64,000 bases of DNA. It comes from Gorsachius magnificus (Eukaryota > Chordata > Aves > Pelecaniformes > Ardeidae). Positions within the stretch are counted from its first letter, which is position 1; each line of letters starts with the position of its first letter. Under the pieces are notes generated by a model. That model saw only the letters and a program-made list of their open reading frames with translations. It was not told the DNA's origin and did no database searches. Made by a program: the position numbers and the translations under genes. This document shows positions 13,640-24,858 of the stretch, piece after piece. The stretch covers positions 102,729,311 through 102,793,310 of the forward strand of contig CM067082.1 in NCBI GenBank assembly GCA_034008185.1. Reading direction: 5' to 3'.

Positions 13640-13722
13640 TTTTCTCCTGTATTACATTTAAGATTACAAACTCCATGGGGCAGGGTCTACTTTTAAATTC
13701 TATTTGATTTATGCTTTATCCT
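13640..13722 (+). repeat. CORE-SINE-like 3' fragment cut by CR1
   Basis: The block agattacaaactccatgggg cagggtctac matches the 3' part of the SINE family at 915-1156 (agattgtaaactctttgggg cagggac type). Its expected tail, cacaatggggcccc, is absent. A CR1 fragment starts about 4 bp later, so the SINE was probably interrupted or truncated there. Confidence 0.5.
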
Positions 13723-13724
13723 TA

Positions 13725-14048
13725 TAGCCCTCTACAACTGCCTGAAAGGAGGTTGTAGTGAGGTGGTTGTTGGTCTCTTCTCCCAGGTAATGGGTGATAG
13801 GATGAGGGGAAATGGCCTGAGGTCGTGCCAGGGGAAGTTTAGGCTGGACATTAGGAAAAATTTCTTCACTGAAAGGGTTATCGGGCACTGGAAGGGGATA
13901 CCCAAGGAAGTAGTCAAGTCCCCATCCCTGGAGGTATTTAAAAGATGGGTAGATGAGGTGCTTAGAGACATGGTTTAGTAGTGGACAGGTACGGCTGGAC
14001 CCGATGATCTTAAAGGTCTTTTCCAACCAAATGATTCTATGATTCTAG
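13725..14048 (+). mobile_element. CR1: CR1 LINE 3' end with octamer tail
   Basis: This is a 5'-truncated CR1. It starts in the ORF2 C-terminal region at ccctctacaactgcctgaaa. It then encodes the CR1 series [29 protein letters not shown] and VDEVLRDMV, with a stop after the last valine at 13976-13978. The 3' UTR reads gatgatcttaaaggtctttt followed by ccaaccaa, and it ends in two degenerate ATTCTATG units. Compared with typical CR1, part of the segment between the stop and gatgatctt is deleted. No target-site duplication is apparent, as expected for CR1. The copy is non-functional. Confidence 0.93.
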
Positions 14049-17000
14049 GGAACAGCACACATGGGGATCTGATCTCCAAACTTATATATTATAATGAATA
14101 TATTAAGAACTTCACTAACAAAACTAATTTGTCCTATATAGAATTAAGATTTCTAAGTTAACTTCCTCACCAATTTAATGTCAATAAACTATATTGTCTA
14201 ATTAGAAATGTTTCATATAACTGTATTTAAGAACAGCCAGAAGCTCTGAAAGGTTTAAGTAATGAGAAAAAAAAAAACCAAAACCACCCAGAGAGGCTAC
14301 TTATTGCATTGCATAAACTAGCTGACACATTACCAGAAATATCTATGTCGCACTAACAGTAGATAACCAGTTTTAGATCACCTCTTCTGTGCCTTCTACT
14401 TCTTAGGAACTTAGAGCAAATTAAAAGTTTACATTCATTAAACATCTGTATGTCTGAGGATGTTAAAGAAGTAATGTTTACCCCGTTATGTCTTAAATGA
14501 AAGATTAAAATGTTTTTCGAAGAGCACGAGAAGCCAAAAGTACAAATTATCGCCCTCTCTTTTAAACGAGACCATGTTTCTCTGATCAGGCAACCCAAAT
14601 GTATGCAAGAAACTACTCTGTAACAGTTACAGTGAGTCTCAGTAATTCTGATCTCTGTGTACGAACAATGTATATAACTTAGTTAATAATACACATTGTT
14701 TATGCAACCTCAATTAATTGTTTGCCTAGTAACAATTTGGAGTATCAGGGAAAAATAATATCTCTCAGCTGTGGCACTGGCTGTGGTTTTAGTTTGTTTT
14801 GCTTTTCCATTAGGAATCTGGTATTTGTGGCTGACATTTTTATTGCATTAATGGCAGGAAACAATATGAAAAGAATGCAGACAGAAGTGGAAAGCATTAA
14901 CAGAAACTTTTAGACCCATTGGAGGGACATTCTAATTATGATGGTGAGTAATAGACATGTAGCAGAAAAGGCCAGGTTCAATGAGCTTCACACTTTAAAT
15001 TTGAGTTTCAAGTCTAAAAAGCCGAAGAATTGCAAAATGTTAATGAATGTTCTTTGTAGCATTGCACTGGATATGGGCCCCTTCAGTTCTGTAAACTACA
15101 AAATACATCAGCATGAGACAGCGAAAAAATTAAAGCTATAATCTAAGTTGTATCATCACACAGCTTCATTGAAAAGTCTGATTATTAAAAAATACCTAGG
15201 GCTAAATCTCCAATTTAAGGTGCTCTTGGTTGTTTTAAGTTGTTTGTCTTTGCAAACACAGCTTGAGTTTCTGGCATTTGCAGCTAAAGGCTGAGGCATG
15301 ATGAAAATTTGGGGTCAATGTGTCATGCTCAATTTGTTATTATAGCAAGAAGCACAGTATATTCTGTACTAATTGCATTTACTCATTGCCGTATTTACTT
15401 TCATTAAAAAGCAACAACAAAAACAACAACACTGTTTAGTTTTACTCAAAGATGCAACAGATTTTGCCATTTGCTGGGAAACTGAACATGTCAAAAAAAC
15501 TTATCACAGAATTTATGTACAATTGGAGATATATCTAGCTTTGTCTTATTAAATGAGGACCAGACCTAACCACCAGTGGAGTTAACAGAAGACTTCCCCT
15601 TACACTTCAGCAGGCACTGGATTAAAGCATTGTTTTTTGGTGAGTCACAATTTGCTACAGCTGTCATTTTATCAGTGTTGCAGTCCTTATTTGTGAGTTT
15701 CAAAACATGCTTTCTTTTTATTTTGAGCTGTGGAAGTTTTCTTGTGGGCTAGGAGGGATGGCTTTTTCAGGAATGGATGTATTTAAAAATTCTGTTTTGA
15801 AGACAGCTGAATGTGAAATGTATTGATCTAAACATAATGATCTCCACAGTTCAGCTGCGAAGGATAGCAGCAAAACTCTGTACAGTGACTGCAGTTGGGT
15901 CCTACAAATGTTTGTGCGTGTGAGTGACTGTACAGATTGACCGGTTCCATGGGTTCAATGGGACTACTTGCTTCAGTAGTTACTGATGTGCCTGGGTGTT
16001 TGCAGGATCAAAGCCTCGCTTAGGAAGCAGGAAGCAAACATCTCCTTGGAGGGAGCTACCAAACAGAAAATACATGAGGGGCAAGGAACAAAGAGAGATT
16101 TCAAGATGAGGTATTGCACTGAGAATAGATGAGTCATGGAAAAGATGCTAAGTGATTCATTAATACCAGAAGCTTAGCCAATAAAGAATGCCCAAGTATG
16201 AAACTAATGACTGTGCTTTTACAATACTACCAAACTATTTGCTTTTGTAAATTTAACATAGGAATAATCTTCTCCCATTTTGAAAATTTATTATGCAATT
16301 AGTTGTCACTTTAATAAACTGTGTGCATGGCTGTGATAACGGTTGCTCAAAATACTGAGGACTTTACAGTTTTTGTTTCAAAAAAGAAAAACACTAGGAA
16401 CTTCAAGTCCTGCCAATTTTTCCTCCCTGCCAAGTCCTATTAGCATAAATGAACGGTTTATTTTAAGAAATGCCTGATAAATTACCCTACACAATCAGTA
16501 ATGAGGGTACTGTCAGCAAAGTAGAATCATTTCCAAAATTTACTTGGCACAAATGAGTGGTTCACTAACACAATCATGTTACATGGCCTGAGGCCCTGTT
16601 TTATTCCATAAATCTGCCTGACCTCTTCAGGGCGAAAATTAGTGATTCTATAGAAAAGGTAGCTGGGCAAACCGCTTCTGTTCGTGCATTTTCTCCTTTT
16701 GTAAAAAAATTAACACATTCAAACGATATGTAGGACTATTCCTATAGCTTCATTTTTTTTGGCAGACCAAAACTGCATCTTAAAATTATTGTCATAGGTC
16801 GAATATCAAAATTACACATCTTTTTCCTATCACAAATTACACGAAACAAAGCCATAAAGCCAGGAACGACATAATGCCTTAAGAAAAAATGAGAGGTCAT
16901 GAGTCTCCATCCTGCTTCAGTTAGTCTCTTAACATGAGTGTGTTATCTAACAAATCAATTCTCTTTCCCTTTTAGAATATAGTTTCAAAAGTAGAGAGGA

Positions 17001-17258
17001 ATCCCTTGGCACGGATTATTGTGTCAATTAGCAACTGAAGCCAATAATCATTCATCATCTCGTCTTCTCTTCATCACATTCCCTGGTAAAAGTCCCTAAA
17101 TAGTTTACTCATCATTGCTATGGAATTCATTACATTAAAGCAGGGGGAAAACCTTTCAAAGAAATAATTTAAGATTATAAGATTAAAAAAAAAGGCATAA
17201 GAGATAATTTATGCTCCCCTCTCCCACCACGGCAGATTATTTCCAACTGTCATTCCTT
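14049..17258. other. AT-rich non-coding stretch
   Basis: No supported gene. One segment at about 15566-15622 resembles a common amniote repeat phrase (see rejected items). Nothing else was recognised. Confidence 0.4.
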
Positions 17259-17430
17259 TTTTTTTAAACTCTATTATTAATGCTTTGTCCAGCCTACTTT
17301 TACAAGTCCCAAATGATAGTTTTCCAACACTCCCTTGAAGACCGCTTGACAGGTTAAAACGTCTTTTACTAAAATTTTCAGAATATTTCCAATAGGCTTC
17401 GTTTACTCTAAGGTAGAATACTAGATCAGA
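17259..17430 (-). mobile_element. Ancient CR1/L3-type LINE 3' fragment
   Basis: On the plus strand, gctttgtccagcctactttt followed by acaagtcccaaatgatag and cactcccttgaagaccgc is the antisense of the old CR1 ORF2 C-terminus. The minus strand encodes LSFGTCKSRLDKAL, which aligns with [14 protein letters not shown] in the young CR1 copy at 44.2-47.1 kb. It also encodes SGLQGSVG where the young copy has NGLPREVV. It is much more diverged than the other CR1 copies, so the insertion is old. Neither end is well defined and no tail is visible. Confidence 0.7.
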
Positions 17431-19000
17431 ACCTCCTCTGACCCCTAGTAGGATACAAAAGTGTCTAATATAATTTAATCTGCACATACCTTGTGTGTCA
17501 CGTGCCAAGTTCTTCATGTGTAACCATACTTTAAATATATGATTAAACATTCATACCCAAATACAATGTCTAATGCAATATGAGTACGCAGGCAGGCTAT
17601 ATAAAGTACAGATGAAGAGAAAAGGTCCCACAAGTCTTGTGAAGTTTCATAGTAAAAGGATACGCCACAACTGCCTCCCAAAAGATCTGTTGTGAATCCC
17701 GCTCTGCTTGTCAACGCACAGCTGTGGTGCTGTCCGTGACATGTCGCACTACTTGCCTTTCGACAGCAGAGTGAAGGGCCCAGGGAGCTGAGCAGATCGC
17801 CCTGAGCTACAGGAGTGTGCTGTGCAGAATGACTTCTGGAGCTGAACCGACACACTGATGGACAGATCCAGAGTACGAGTTCTCCATGCCACATCCAAAG
17901 GTACCTGTAATGACTATTAAATCCAGGGTGGAAGCAGATGCCAGCCCAAAGTACAGTGGACTTAGCAGTCATGGCACTTCAAGACTTTTGTTCAACAAAG
18001 AGGTTCAATCCTGAGGACTCTGAGTGATGAAGCTTCTCTCTACCAAGGTTTGTAAGGATGGTTTCCCTTCTCTGGGAGAGGGATTTTTAGCCATGGTAAA
18101 GGTCTCAGCCCAAGAAACATAGATGAGTTAAAACGTAGGCTGACATTTATCTCTGCATAAGCAGAAGTGTGTGAAACAGCAAGAAAAGATGTATTCAGAG
18201 ACTCTAAAATCTCTGAAGCTTTCTTGCTTTTCCACATTAAGTTGATTCCAGGCAGCTGCCTAATGAAATGCTTGTTTCTCCAGAGCGGGGTTCTGAACAG
18301 AAAACTTTACTTAACCAGCATGAAGCACACACCACATGTTTTCTGCCAGAAAGAGCACCGAGGACCAACAAAGCAAACCTGCCAGGTCAGACACCTTCCT
18401 GGAAGAAGGCTGCAGCTCATCTCTCGGGCCCAGGATTTGACATCAGATGGGAGAAATGTTTTTCGCTTTTGGGGGTTTATTCTGATGTTGCAAAGGGTGC
18501 AGGGGGAAAGCAGAAACAAATGTGAAGTGCCTCTAGGGATAAATTTTTATTTTCTCTATTTTTATGTGAGACTTGTATAAACGGCTTACAGGTACACCAT
18601 ACAGGAATGGGGGGAACGTCTGCTCCACACCAGTGTTGCATTCTCCTGCAGCTACAGCTGTACAGTCACCAGTTCTGACCACAGAACACCTTCAGAAAGC
18701 CTGTAGAACACTTCTGCTGAAACTCAGTGAGTCACGAGTGTAAGCTAATATTGCCTTTGCCATGGCCGTATGTATTTTTAATTTACTTTTCCTTCAAACA
18801 AACTATGAGAACTTTCGAAAGAAATGAGATTTTGAGCTTCTGTTAGCATCAAGATTACACTAACTTCTTCATTTTACTTCCCTTAATAAGTTACTTTGAT
18901 TTTAATTTTGTGTGGGTACTATCTTCAGACTCCCCTCTGCTACTAACTTGAGCCTTTAGTTTTTGCTATTGCTGCAAGCAGATTCTTGACGGTTGGGCCA
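17431..19000. other. Non-coding stretch
   Basis: Two fairly long open segments, at 17514-17972 minus and 18167-18580 plus, show no domain, no splice support and no coding bias, and are not called as genes. No repeat was recognised. Confidence 0.4.
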
Positions 19001-22000
19001 GACCAGTTCGCCTACCCAAAAGTATCAAATCATTGTCTTTTTTCACTGTTTTTTACTAATTCACTGCACCGTCTTGTTGTTTCCCTTTTGCACTGCAAAC
19101 CTGGTTTAGCTGTGTCAAGGTAAAAATTAGAAAGGGAGGTGGTAGAGTTAAGGGGAAGAGATGCTGGCATGTGTCAGTTGAACAGTGCAGAGTAAGGACT
19201 GCTCCCCTGTACCGTTCTTGTTAACAAGCTCTCTGTTGTCCACTTGACTCTCCTGTTGCTCTTTGGGCACCCAGGCTATTCTGGGCTAATTTGTTCGAAA
19301 TCTACTGCGAGGCATGTTTAGTTTTCAGACAGGGTCTGGTACTCCAGACCTTGCAAAATATGCTTTTAGATATGCCTTAACTCCTGTCCCAGTCTTTGCT
19401 CGCATGTCCTCCACCAAGCCTTACAGCAGCCGCAGCAGTAAGTCTGTTTGACCACCAGATCAGATTTTCTTCTTCTTTTTTTTGCTTTGCATTTTTACCA
19501 GGGCTGATGCTCCCTGAAGCTGTCCAGTCTCCTGCTGTCAGTCAGAAGTCTGAGCACCTCAGATTACTTTTCTTTTGCTCCTGCTTGGGCATACACACTC
19601 AGTTGACAGCCTGGCTCATTTCATGCAGACCTTTATCAGTACATCTGAAGTATATTTCAGGCTCAGTGTAACACCCTCTAAGCCTTCTGGGATTGCCGTT
19701 CAGTCCCCTTCAAACAAAATCCTATTTTGCATGTAAGGCTCATCCCTGACAGAGGAACTTCCTTTGGCAACTGCTCCGTCAGGCTGCTGCAGTTGGTACA
19801 GAAGCTGATTTACTGCCTGCTCTTCAGAGGACAGCCTGAAGCCTACCATTGCAGATGCACTTTTTGTTCCACAAAATGATGTCTATTGTATTCTGGAAGA
19901 CATGTCCTATTCAGTGCATCTGCCACAGGCAGCGATTTTCTTGGGAAGTACCTTATTTTCACACCATACTGCTAAAGTTTTAAGAAAAAACAAACCTGAG
20001 TACAAACCCGATGTTTTGTCCAGGTTCCTTCAGTGGATTTTGGGCAAGGACAGTTGATAGCAGTGCTAGCTAGTGCTGAAAGGTGAACTGAGGGAACTGC
20101 ATTTCAGAAAGCAATGGCTCTGTGTTTCCTTTTTATTTCCTGTCTTTAAGGAAATGTTCTGGGCTGCTTGGTTTGCATTAGCACTGCCCTTAACCTCCTT
20201 CAGAACAAAATAATGTTGCTTTAGCTACCCTACAGAGTCTTAGGAGCAGTCCCTGCCTTCTGATTTTCCTTACTGTTTTAAAGACCTCTGCTAATTCTAT
20301 AAAAAAATTACTATGGCTAAGAGTGATTGGAATGCTTTCATTTTGACTGCTTTCCTAATTGCACTGACTTTGCCAGGGTCTTGCTGCCATCTCCCTAGAT
20401 GTCAACTAACAGCGAACAACACGGTTTTTCTCAAGTTCTACATGTCTACATTCAATCTCATATTTTGCTTATTACATAGTGACATTGACAGTCTCTTTTA
20501 TCAGATCATTACTTTTTAATAGCTCTGTCACCAGCTTCAAGCCACGTGTCTGGGAGTCCTTCCCAGCTTCAATTTACATTGGAATACCTTAGATGTTGGG
20601 CCCAGGTTATAAGTATTTACACCACGCGATTATCTTCCAAAAGGTGTAGTCAGTGTTGTCACATGGCTTACGGACTCATTTACCACAGCGTGGTAAAACT
20701 CAGGCTTAGCCTTACAGACAGAGATGCTAAACAGATGACAGATTATACAGTCTATTGTCTATTAGTGGTGATAAGCAGCAACTTCTTTACAACGACATAT
20801 TTAGTGGTTTGGCTAAATGAAGATCCTCAGTTTACTCCAAATTTTCCTCAGCATTAATTAGGCATCTGAGTCATTCTCTGAAAATTTCAATGGATATAAC
20901 GATGTCGTTTCTTAGTAGAGTTATAAACTTTTTGTCATTACTCTGCCATTATGAATAAAACTGAATTTTAGCCATTTCACTGTATGGGGGCTTATTTCTG
21001 ACTTCCACTTGATTTTTGTGTGTCTGGTTCCTTGAAATACGATCTTACATTTTCTAAATATGCTTGAGAAAGCACACAGTGACGTCTCTCTGTCCTCTAT
21101 CATGCTCAGGAAATTACAATCTTGCACATGTAACACCTCTTGGTTTTCAGCATTCTTCACAGGCTGCATTTGCTCTTTGACTTCAAATACTTGCATTATA
21201 CACCTGATTCTAATCGTCCAGATTAAAGTTGCCACTAACCAGCTTGGTAGGATTAGGCTGCTGATGGCTTCACCATCCAACTGGATTCAACTGATTAAGA
21301 ACTGAAAGAATAATTCCGACAATAAACAGAACAGCTGGCATCCTTCTTCTGCATCCTTCTGTGCAATTAATTTCTCTGGACCTATGCAAGGCAGCCAAAA
21401 GACATCTTTCTTTTAACTGTAATCTCTATGTTCTCCATCTCTATTACCACTTGTTATATTTTCTGAGGTGCAACATGCTGAAGAGAAATACTTGCTATGC
21501 TCTTTGCTTTTTACATGATTTTCCAGGAGCCAGACAGTTTTCTTTCTGTCTTCTGAACTGTTTCTCTCAGTACATAACCTGCACCATGACGCCTGCATTC
21601 CTGGTCAGTCTGTCTCTGTCCTGCTTCTCAATTTCCTTTAGTTTGACCCTGTGAACTTGTTCTGCACTAATAACACTGTTATGATCCTTTTCCTAGACAG
21701 TTTAGCTGCCCTTGCCATTTGAACAAATTTCTGTTTATTTCAACAGCTTCTCCTATATGCTGGAATCACTTGCCCCATATATGTTTCTGTCTCTCATTAA
21801 GCAATCTTTTATATCTCAAAACGTACATGTGGACGCCAGAGTATGTGACTGTAAGGCAGGCATCTATTCCCCCTTCTGTTTCTTGGGTTCAGATAAAAAC
21901 ACAGTCACCTTCCTTCTAGGGTCACAGTATATCAAGTACTTCTATCAGCTGCTACAGTGTTTTACGTATTATTAGTACCAACAATGTCTCATTCATTTCT

Positions 22001-22270
22001 CTTTTCCACCAGAAGCAATAGTAGAAATATTTTATCTTCCTTTTCTCATCTTTACCCTCCCCCCAGTCAATTCAGTATATATTAGTACTGTTATGCTTGA
22101 GTAAGGAGTTTTTGTATAGAAATTCAGCTTTCTTAGTGAAGTTACTGTCTCATGGCTGTTCATTGCCTCGGGGCTGCTTGTTTTCTCTCTTTAAAACTCT
22201 TGCTTTATTTGTCACTCAGTGATGCTTTATTCTTGCTGTTAGTCTCACCCAACTGACTGTTGTATCACAC
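19001..22270. other. Strand-asymmetric, pyrimidine-rich plus strand
   Basis: By eye, T clearly exceeds A and pyrimidines exceed purines on the plus strand over about 3 kb, unlike the flanks. Two explanations fit: an old A-rich retroelement or transposon in minus orientation, or long-term transcription-associated bias. No known element was recognised except the zinc-finger-like segment near 21.5 kb. The asymmetry has not been measured numerically. Confidence 0.4.
21413..21598 (-). pseudogene. C2H2/BED-like zinc-finger remnant
   Basis: A 61-codon minus-strand open frame begins near 21598. It contains WCRLC, then LLENHVKSKEHSKYF 17 residues later, giving a C-x2-C-x18-H-x5-H arrangement in one uninterrupted frame. 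The H-x5-H half, NHVKSKEH, resembles fingers of CGGBP1-like and hAT-transposase-derived proteins. Flanking frames are interrupted. This could be a fossil of a DNA-transposon or domesticated finger gene, or a coincidence. It lies in the pyrimidine-rich block, where the minus strand is A-rich as decayed transposon coding strands often are. No splice sites bound it convincingly. Confidence 0.3.
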
Positions 22271-22351
22271 TGTTCTTTACTGCATAAGGGGTAATAAAAT
22301 GAGAGTGCTCCACATTTGTAAAGTCCAGTGGTACTCTACTGAGAGAACTAC

Positions 22352-22535
22352 CTGTGGAGATCCTTCAATTGCCATTAACATCCCAGCTACAAGCACACAA
22401 GCTAGCTCTTTGATGATTTCTCCAAATCTCTTTTTCCTCTTAAGATCAGTGCTTCTCTCTGCCAGCTCCATGTCTTGCTCAGCAAGGATATACTTGAGAA
22501 GGCCAGAAAGTAAGAATCTAATGAATTTCTCTATA
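22352..22535 (-). CDS. Candidate internal exon, 184 nt, unknown gene
   Basis: On the minus strand a good acceptor (tgttttgttaccttaccag) precedes a 184-nt stop-free segment, which ends at CCACAG before a gtagtt donor. The frame reads IEKFIRFLLSGLLKYILAEQ, continues through a charged stretch ending DLKRKKRFGEIIKEL, and closes with a hydrophobic ACVLVAGMLMAIEGSPQ. That pattern fits an amphipathic helix, a basic loop and a hydrophobic helix. The segment starts one base before a complete codon and ends in phase 0. It does not splice in frame directly to the candidate at 23043-23225, so another exon would be needed between them, or they are unrelated. I do not recognise the protein. Intronic pseudo-exons are common, so confidence is modest. 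Confidence 0.3.
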
Positions 22536-22859
22536 CTGGTAAGGTAACAAAACACTGCATTACACCACGTGCCGCCTCGCAACAACTGCTGTCTTTATTC
22601 CATGCAGGCTACTGTTTTTCTCTTAAGAATGCAAGTCATCCAACCATTTATTTTAAATTAGTTGCTGAGAAAAATGTTTTAATACAAAGCACTGAAAGCT
22701 GAGTTTAAGACAAACTGCAGAAGAACTTCTCTGCTGCAACAATAAGACAGAGTTTGCGCCATTCAGGACCTTGAACACTGCAAGCCAGAAGCAAGGGGTG
22801 AAGCCAATGCACAATGTTATTCATTGGTGACAGCCCCTAGGACAAGCAGAATAAAAGAA

Positions 22860-22878
22860 GGGGTGGGGGTGGGGGGGA
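22860..22878 (+). other. G-run, G-quadruplex candidate
   Basis: GGGGTGGGGGTGGGGGGG contains enough runs of three or more G for an intramolecular quadruplex. It sits between the two candidate minus-strand exons. Formation is inferred from sequence only. Confidence 0.5.
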
Positions 22879-23042
22879 ATCCCCAAAAGATCGCTTTCTT
22901 TTTCAGCTATTTGTGCATGAGCTCTTCTGTCTGCCCTGTAATTTCTATGACCTCCAAGCCTCCCTAGGATTATGAATACCTATTGTTGACTTAATTGGCA
23001 GAATAACAAGAAACATCTGCCAAACAAACCCAGTTTCTTAAC

Positions 23043-23225
23043 CTCTACTGGTCTTGGACACATTATGACGATAGGGGAAAGAATAATGCATTTTGTCTCT
23101 ACGAACCAGCCCAGACCGGATGCTTTCATAGTTCAGGGGGCCGTTTCCAGTGTAAATCAGAGAACCAATATACAACAGAGATTTCACAAAGCCTGTCTTG
23201 TTGTCAGGTGCCCATCTCACATGGC
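23043..23225 (-). CDS. Candidate internal exon, 183 nt, unknown gene
   Basis: The minus strand shows a tattccacag acceptor, a 183-nt open segment and a TAGAG/gttaag donor. Translation begins HVRWAPDNKTGFVKSLLYIG, continues SLIYTGNGPLNYESIRSGLV and ends RRDKMHYSFPYRHNVSKTSR. The composition is protein-like: mixed charge, aromatic residues, N-x-S/T sequons at NKT and NVS, and GC content above the surrounding intron-like DNA. The other two frames are not open throughout. Entry and exit phases are both 1, that is two bases, then 60 codons, then one base. I do not recognise the family and cannot name a gene. It is the most coding-looking host segment in the window, but without alignment it could still be a pseudo-exon or pseudogene piece. 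Confidence 0.4.
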
Positions 23226-23387
23226 CTGTGGAATATATAAATAATACTAATGCAAGAATGGAAGACAGAATTAAACTGATGAAAGAAAAAGGTCTTTCTT
23301 GCTAGTAAGTAACTTAAAAGGGAGCTGGGTGGAGGCACAGGTGGACAGAAGATATAAGGAAGATGTGAACGAAGATGTATTAAAATT

Positions 23388-23475
23388 AGGATAGAATAGA
23401 ACAGAAAAAAACAGTTGAGTTGGAAGAGACCTGCAATGATCATCTAGTCCAAACGCCTGACCACTTCATTCAGCT
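23388..23475 (-). mobile_element. CR1: CR1 LINE, short 3' terminal fragment
   Basis: On the plus strand, ggatagaatagaacag is followed by gttggaagagacctgcaatg, then atcatctagtccaaacgcct and gaccacttca. This is the antisense of a CR1 3' UTR ending in the pentamer-type (ATTCT)n tail. It matches the starts of the copies at 27.3 and 57.26 kb. Homology stops after about 90 bp, so this is a very 5'-truncated insertion in minus orientation. Confidence 0.85.
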
Positions 23476-24685
23476 GGTGAAGGGTTGGATCTGTTGGTCA
23501 TGACTGTGTGGAGCTGGACTCCAGTAGGCTACCAATGGGTGAAAGCCTCCTTAACACATCTCTCAGGCTCCACCCTTCATACTTTGCTGTCATCAAATGG
23601 ATGGAGCAGTGAAGTTCATAGTCACGTCTTTTGAATTGAGGTCGCAGAAAAGCAGCGTTCAAGAAATGTCCACATCCTATTGTGGATTTCATGGCATCAA
23701 TAATCCAGGAAAAGCTCTATCTCCTGGTATCGTTCTACAGCCCCCATACTCCCTACCAGCTGAAGCTGTGACAGAAGAGACATCCCCTACAGGAAGAAAC
23801 CCTGCATGAAGAACTGCAGGGTAGAAATAAGGAACACGACGTCAGGTGGTGCACCATGAGTTTCTGCTCCAGTTCGGAAACATCAGAGTAGGCAAATGTT
23901 CCTGGAGGCATGAGCAGATCATGCAGAGCACAGGGTGACGGTGAGCCATGAAGGGGATACAGGCAAATGCCACCTTTGTGTCAGGCCAGGTATTTCCATG
24001 GGAAAGGCAAGCGTTGTGCAAAGCCCTGGTGAGAACTGGCCTGTACCACTAGGGACATTTCTCATTGCTCAGGTTCAAGGGAGGCAAATTCCATCTGGGA
24101 TGAAGGCAGACAAAGATGATGAAGGCATGCAGGGCCTACAGAAGAAGATGACAATGGGAAGGAGCAAGACAAAGGCTGAGAGGGCTGCCATCACTTTCAA
24201 GAAAGGTATCACGGATGAAGGATGAAGAAAGAAGAGATCTTGAAGTACAAGGTAAAATACAGTAAAGAACAGAAAAGAGTTGAGGACTTCTTTCCAAGAA
24301 GACCCCCTCACCCTAAAGAGCGGAGTAGCAAATGTCCCTTGCTGCATCGGTAAGGACCGGTGAGGCAATCCTGCGCGCTCCTTACGCCTCTGCCAAGTTC
24401 ACGCAGAGGGAACCAAAGGCCTGTCTTTCACCTCTGGCATCACCACAACCAAATGCACGTCTATGGTATAAATGCCCTTATTTACATAGTTGAAGGTACA
24501 TAGCAGTTTTGGCACCAACGTACAAAATGACAAGAATAGCACCTGTCTTAATCATCCAAATACTAAATCCTAAAGGAAAAGGAGATTTGCCAGGATTTTA
24601 GATAAGATCTGAACATCTTCCCACAAAGTGAGGCAGGCAAATGGGGTGGTGGGCTGAAGGGTGTTCAGGGGGGCTAGGCAGGGCA
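23476..24685. other. Non-coding stretch, no recognised element
   Basis: This lies between a CR1 tail and a CR1 endonuclease fragment. GC content rises gradually. Short open segments at 23935-24225 plus and 24075-24368 minus have no domains or splice support. Confidence 0.35.
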
Positions 24686-24689
24686 GGTG

Positions 24690-24858
24690 GGGTGGAAGAG
24701 TTGCACTGTATGTAATGGAGGTTTGACTGTCCAGCCCTCTACAATTAGGGATGATGTGGTTGAGAGCATCTGGGTGAGGATTCAGGGGATGGAAGACAAA
24801 GCAGATATCATTTTGGGTGCCTACTATTGATTGCCCAGTCAAGACGACACCCAGCAGC
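24690..24858 (+). mobile_element. CR1: CR1-type endonuclease-domain fragment
   Basis: The plus-strand frame encodes VVESIWVRIQGMEDKADIIL, then GAYY, a UGA stop and LPSQDD. This aligns with QVESLWIRIRERGNKGNLVV followed by GVYYRPPDQEE in the endonuclease domain of the CR1 at 44.2 kb. The stop falls where the family has Arg, consistent with CGA to TGA decay. Upstream, a degenerate GGxxALYV-like stretch (about 24690-24720) fits the preceding GGGVALYIKK segment. Homology ends abruptly at about 24858, where the GC-rich island begins. No CR1 reverse transcriptase follows on this strand. Confidence 0.7.

Noticed and set aside
15566..15622. Phrase ccagtggagttaacagaaga ... cttcagcaggcactgg resembling a common amniote repeat
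   Set aside because: Only about 55 bp and too degenerate to assign to a family or define ends.
17514..17972. 152-codon minus-strand open frame
   Set aside because: No recognisable domain, no promoter or splice support, and a composition rich in Ser/His/Cys typical of chance translation.
18167..18580. 137-codon plus-strand open frame
   Set aside because: An overlapping frame is also open, no domain is present, and it is in AT-moderate DNA. Likely chance.
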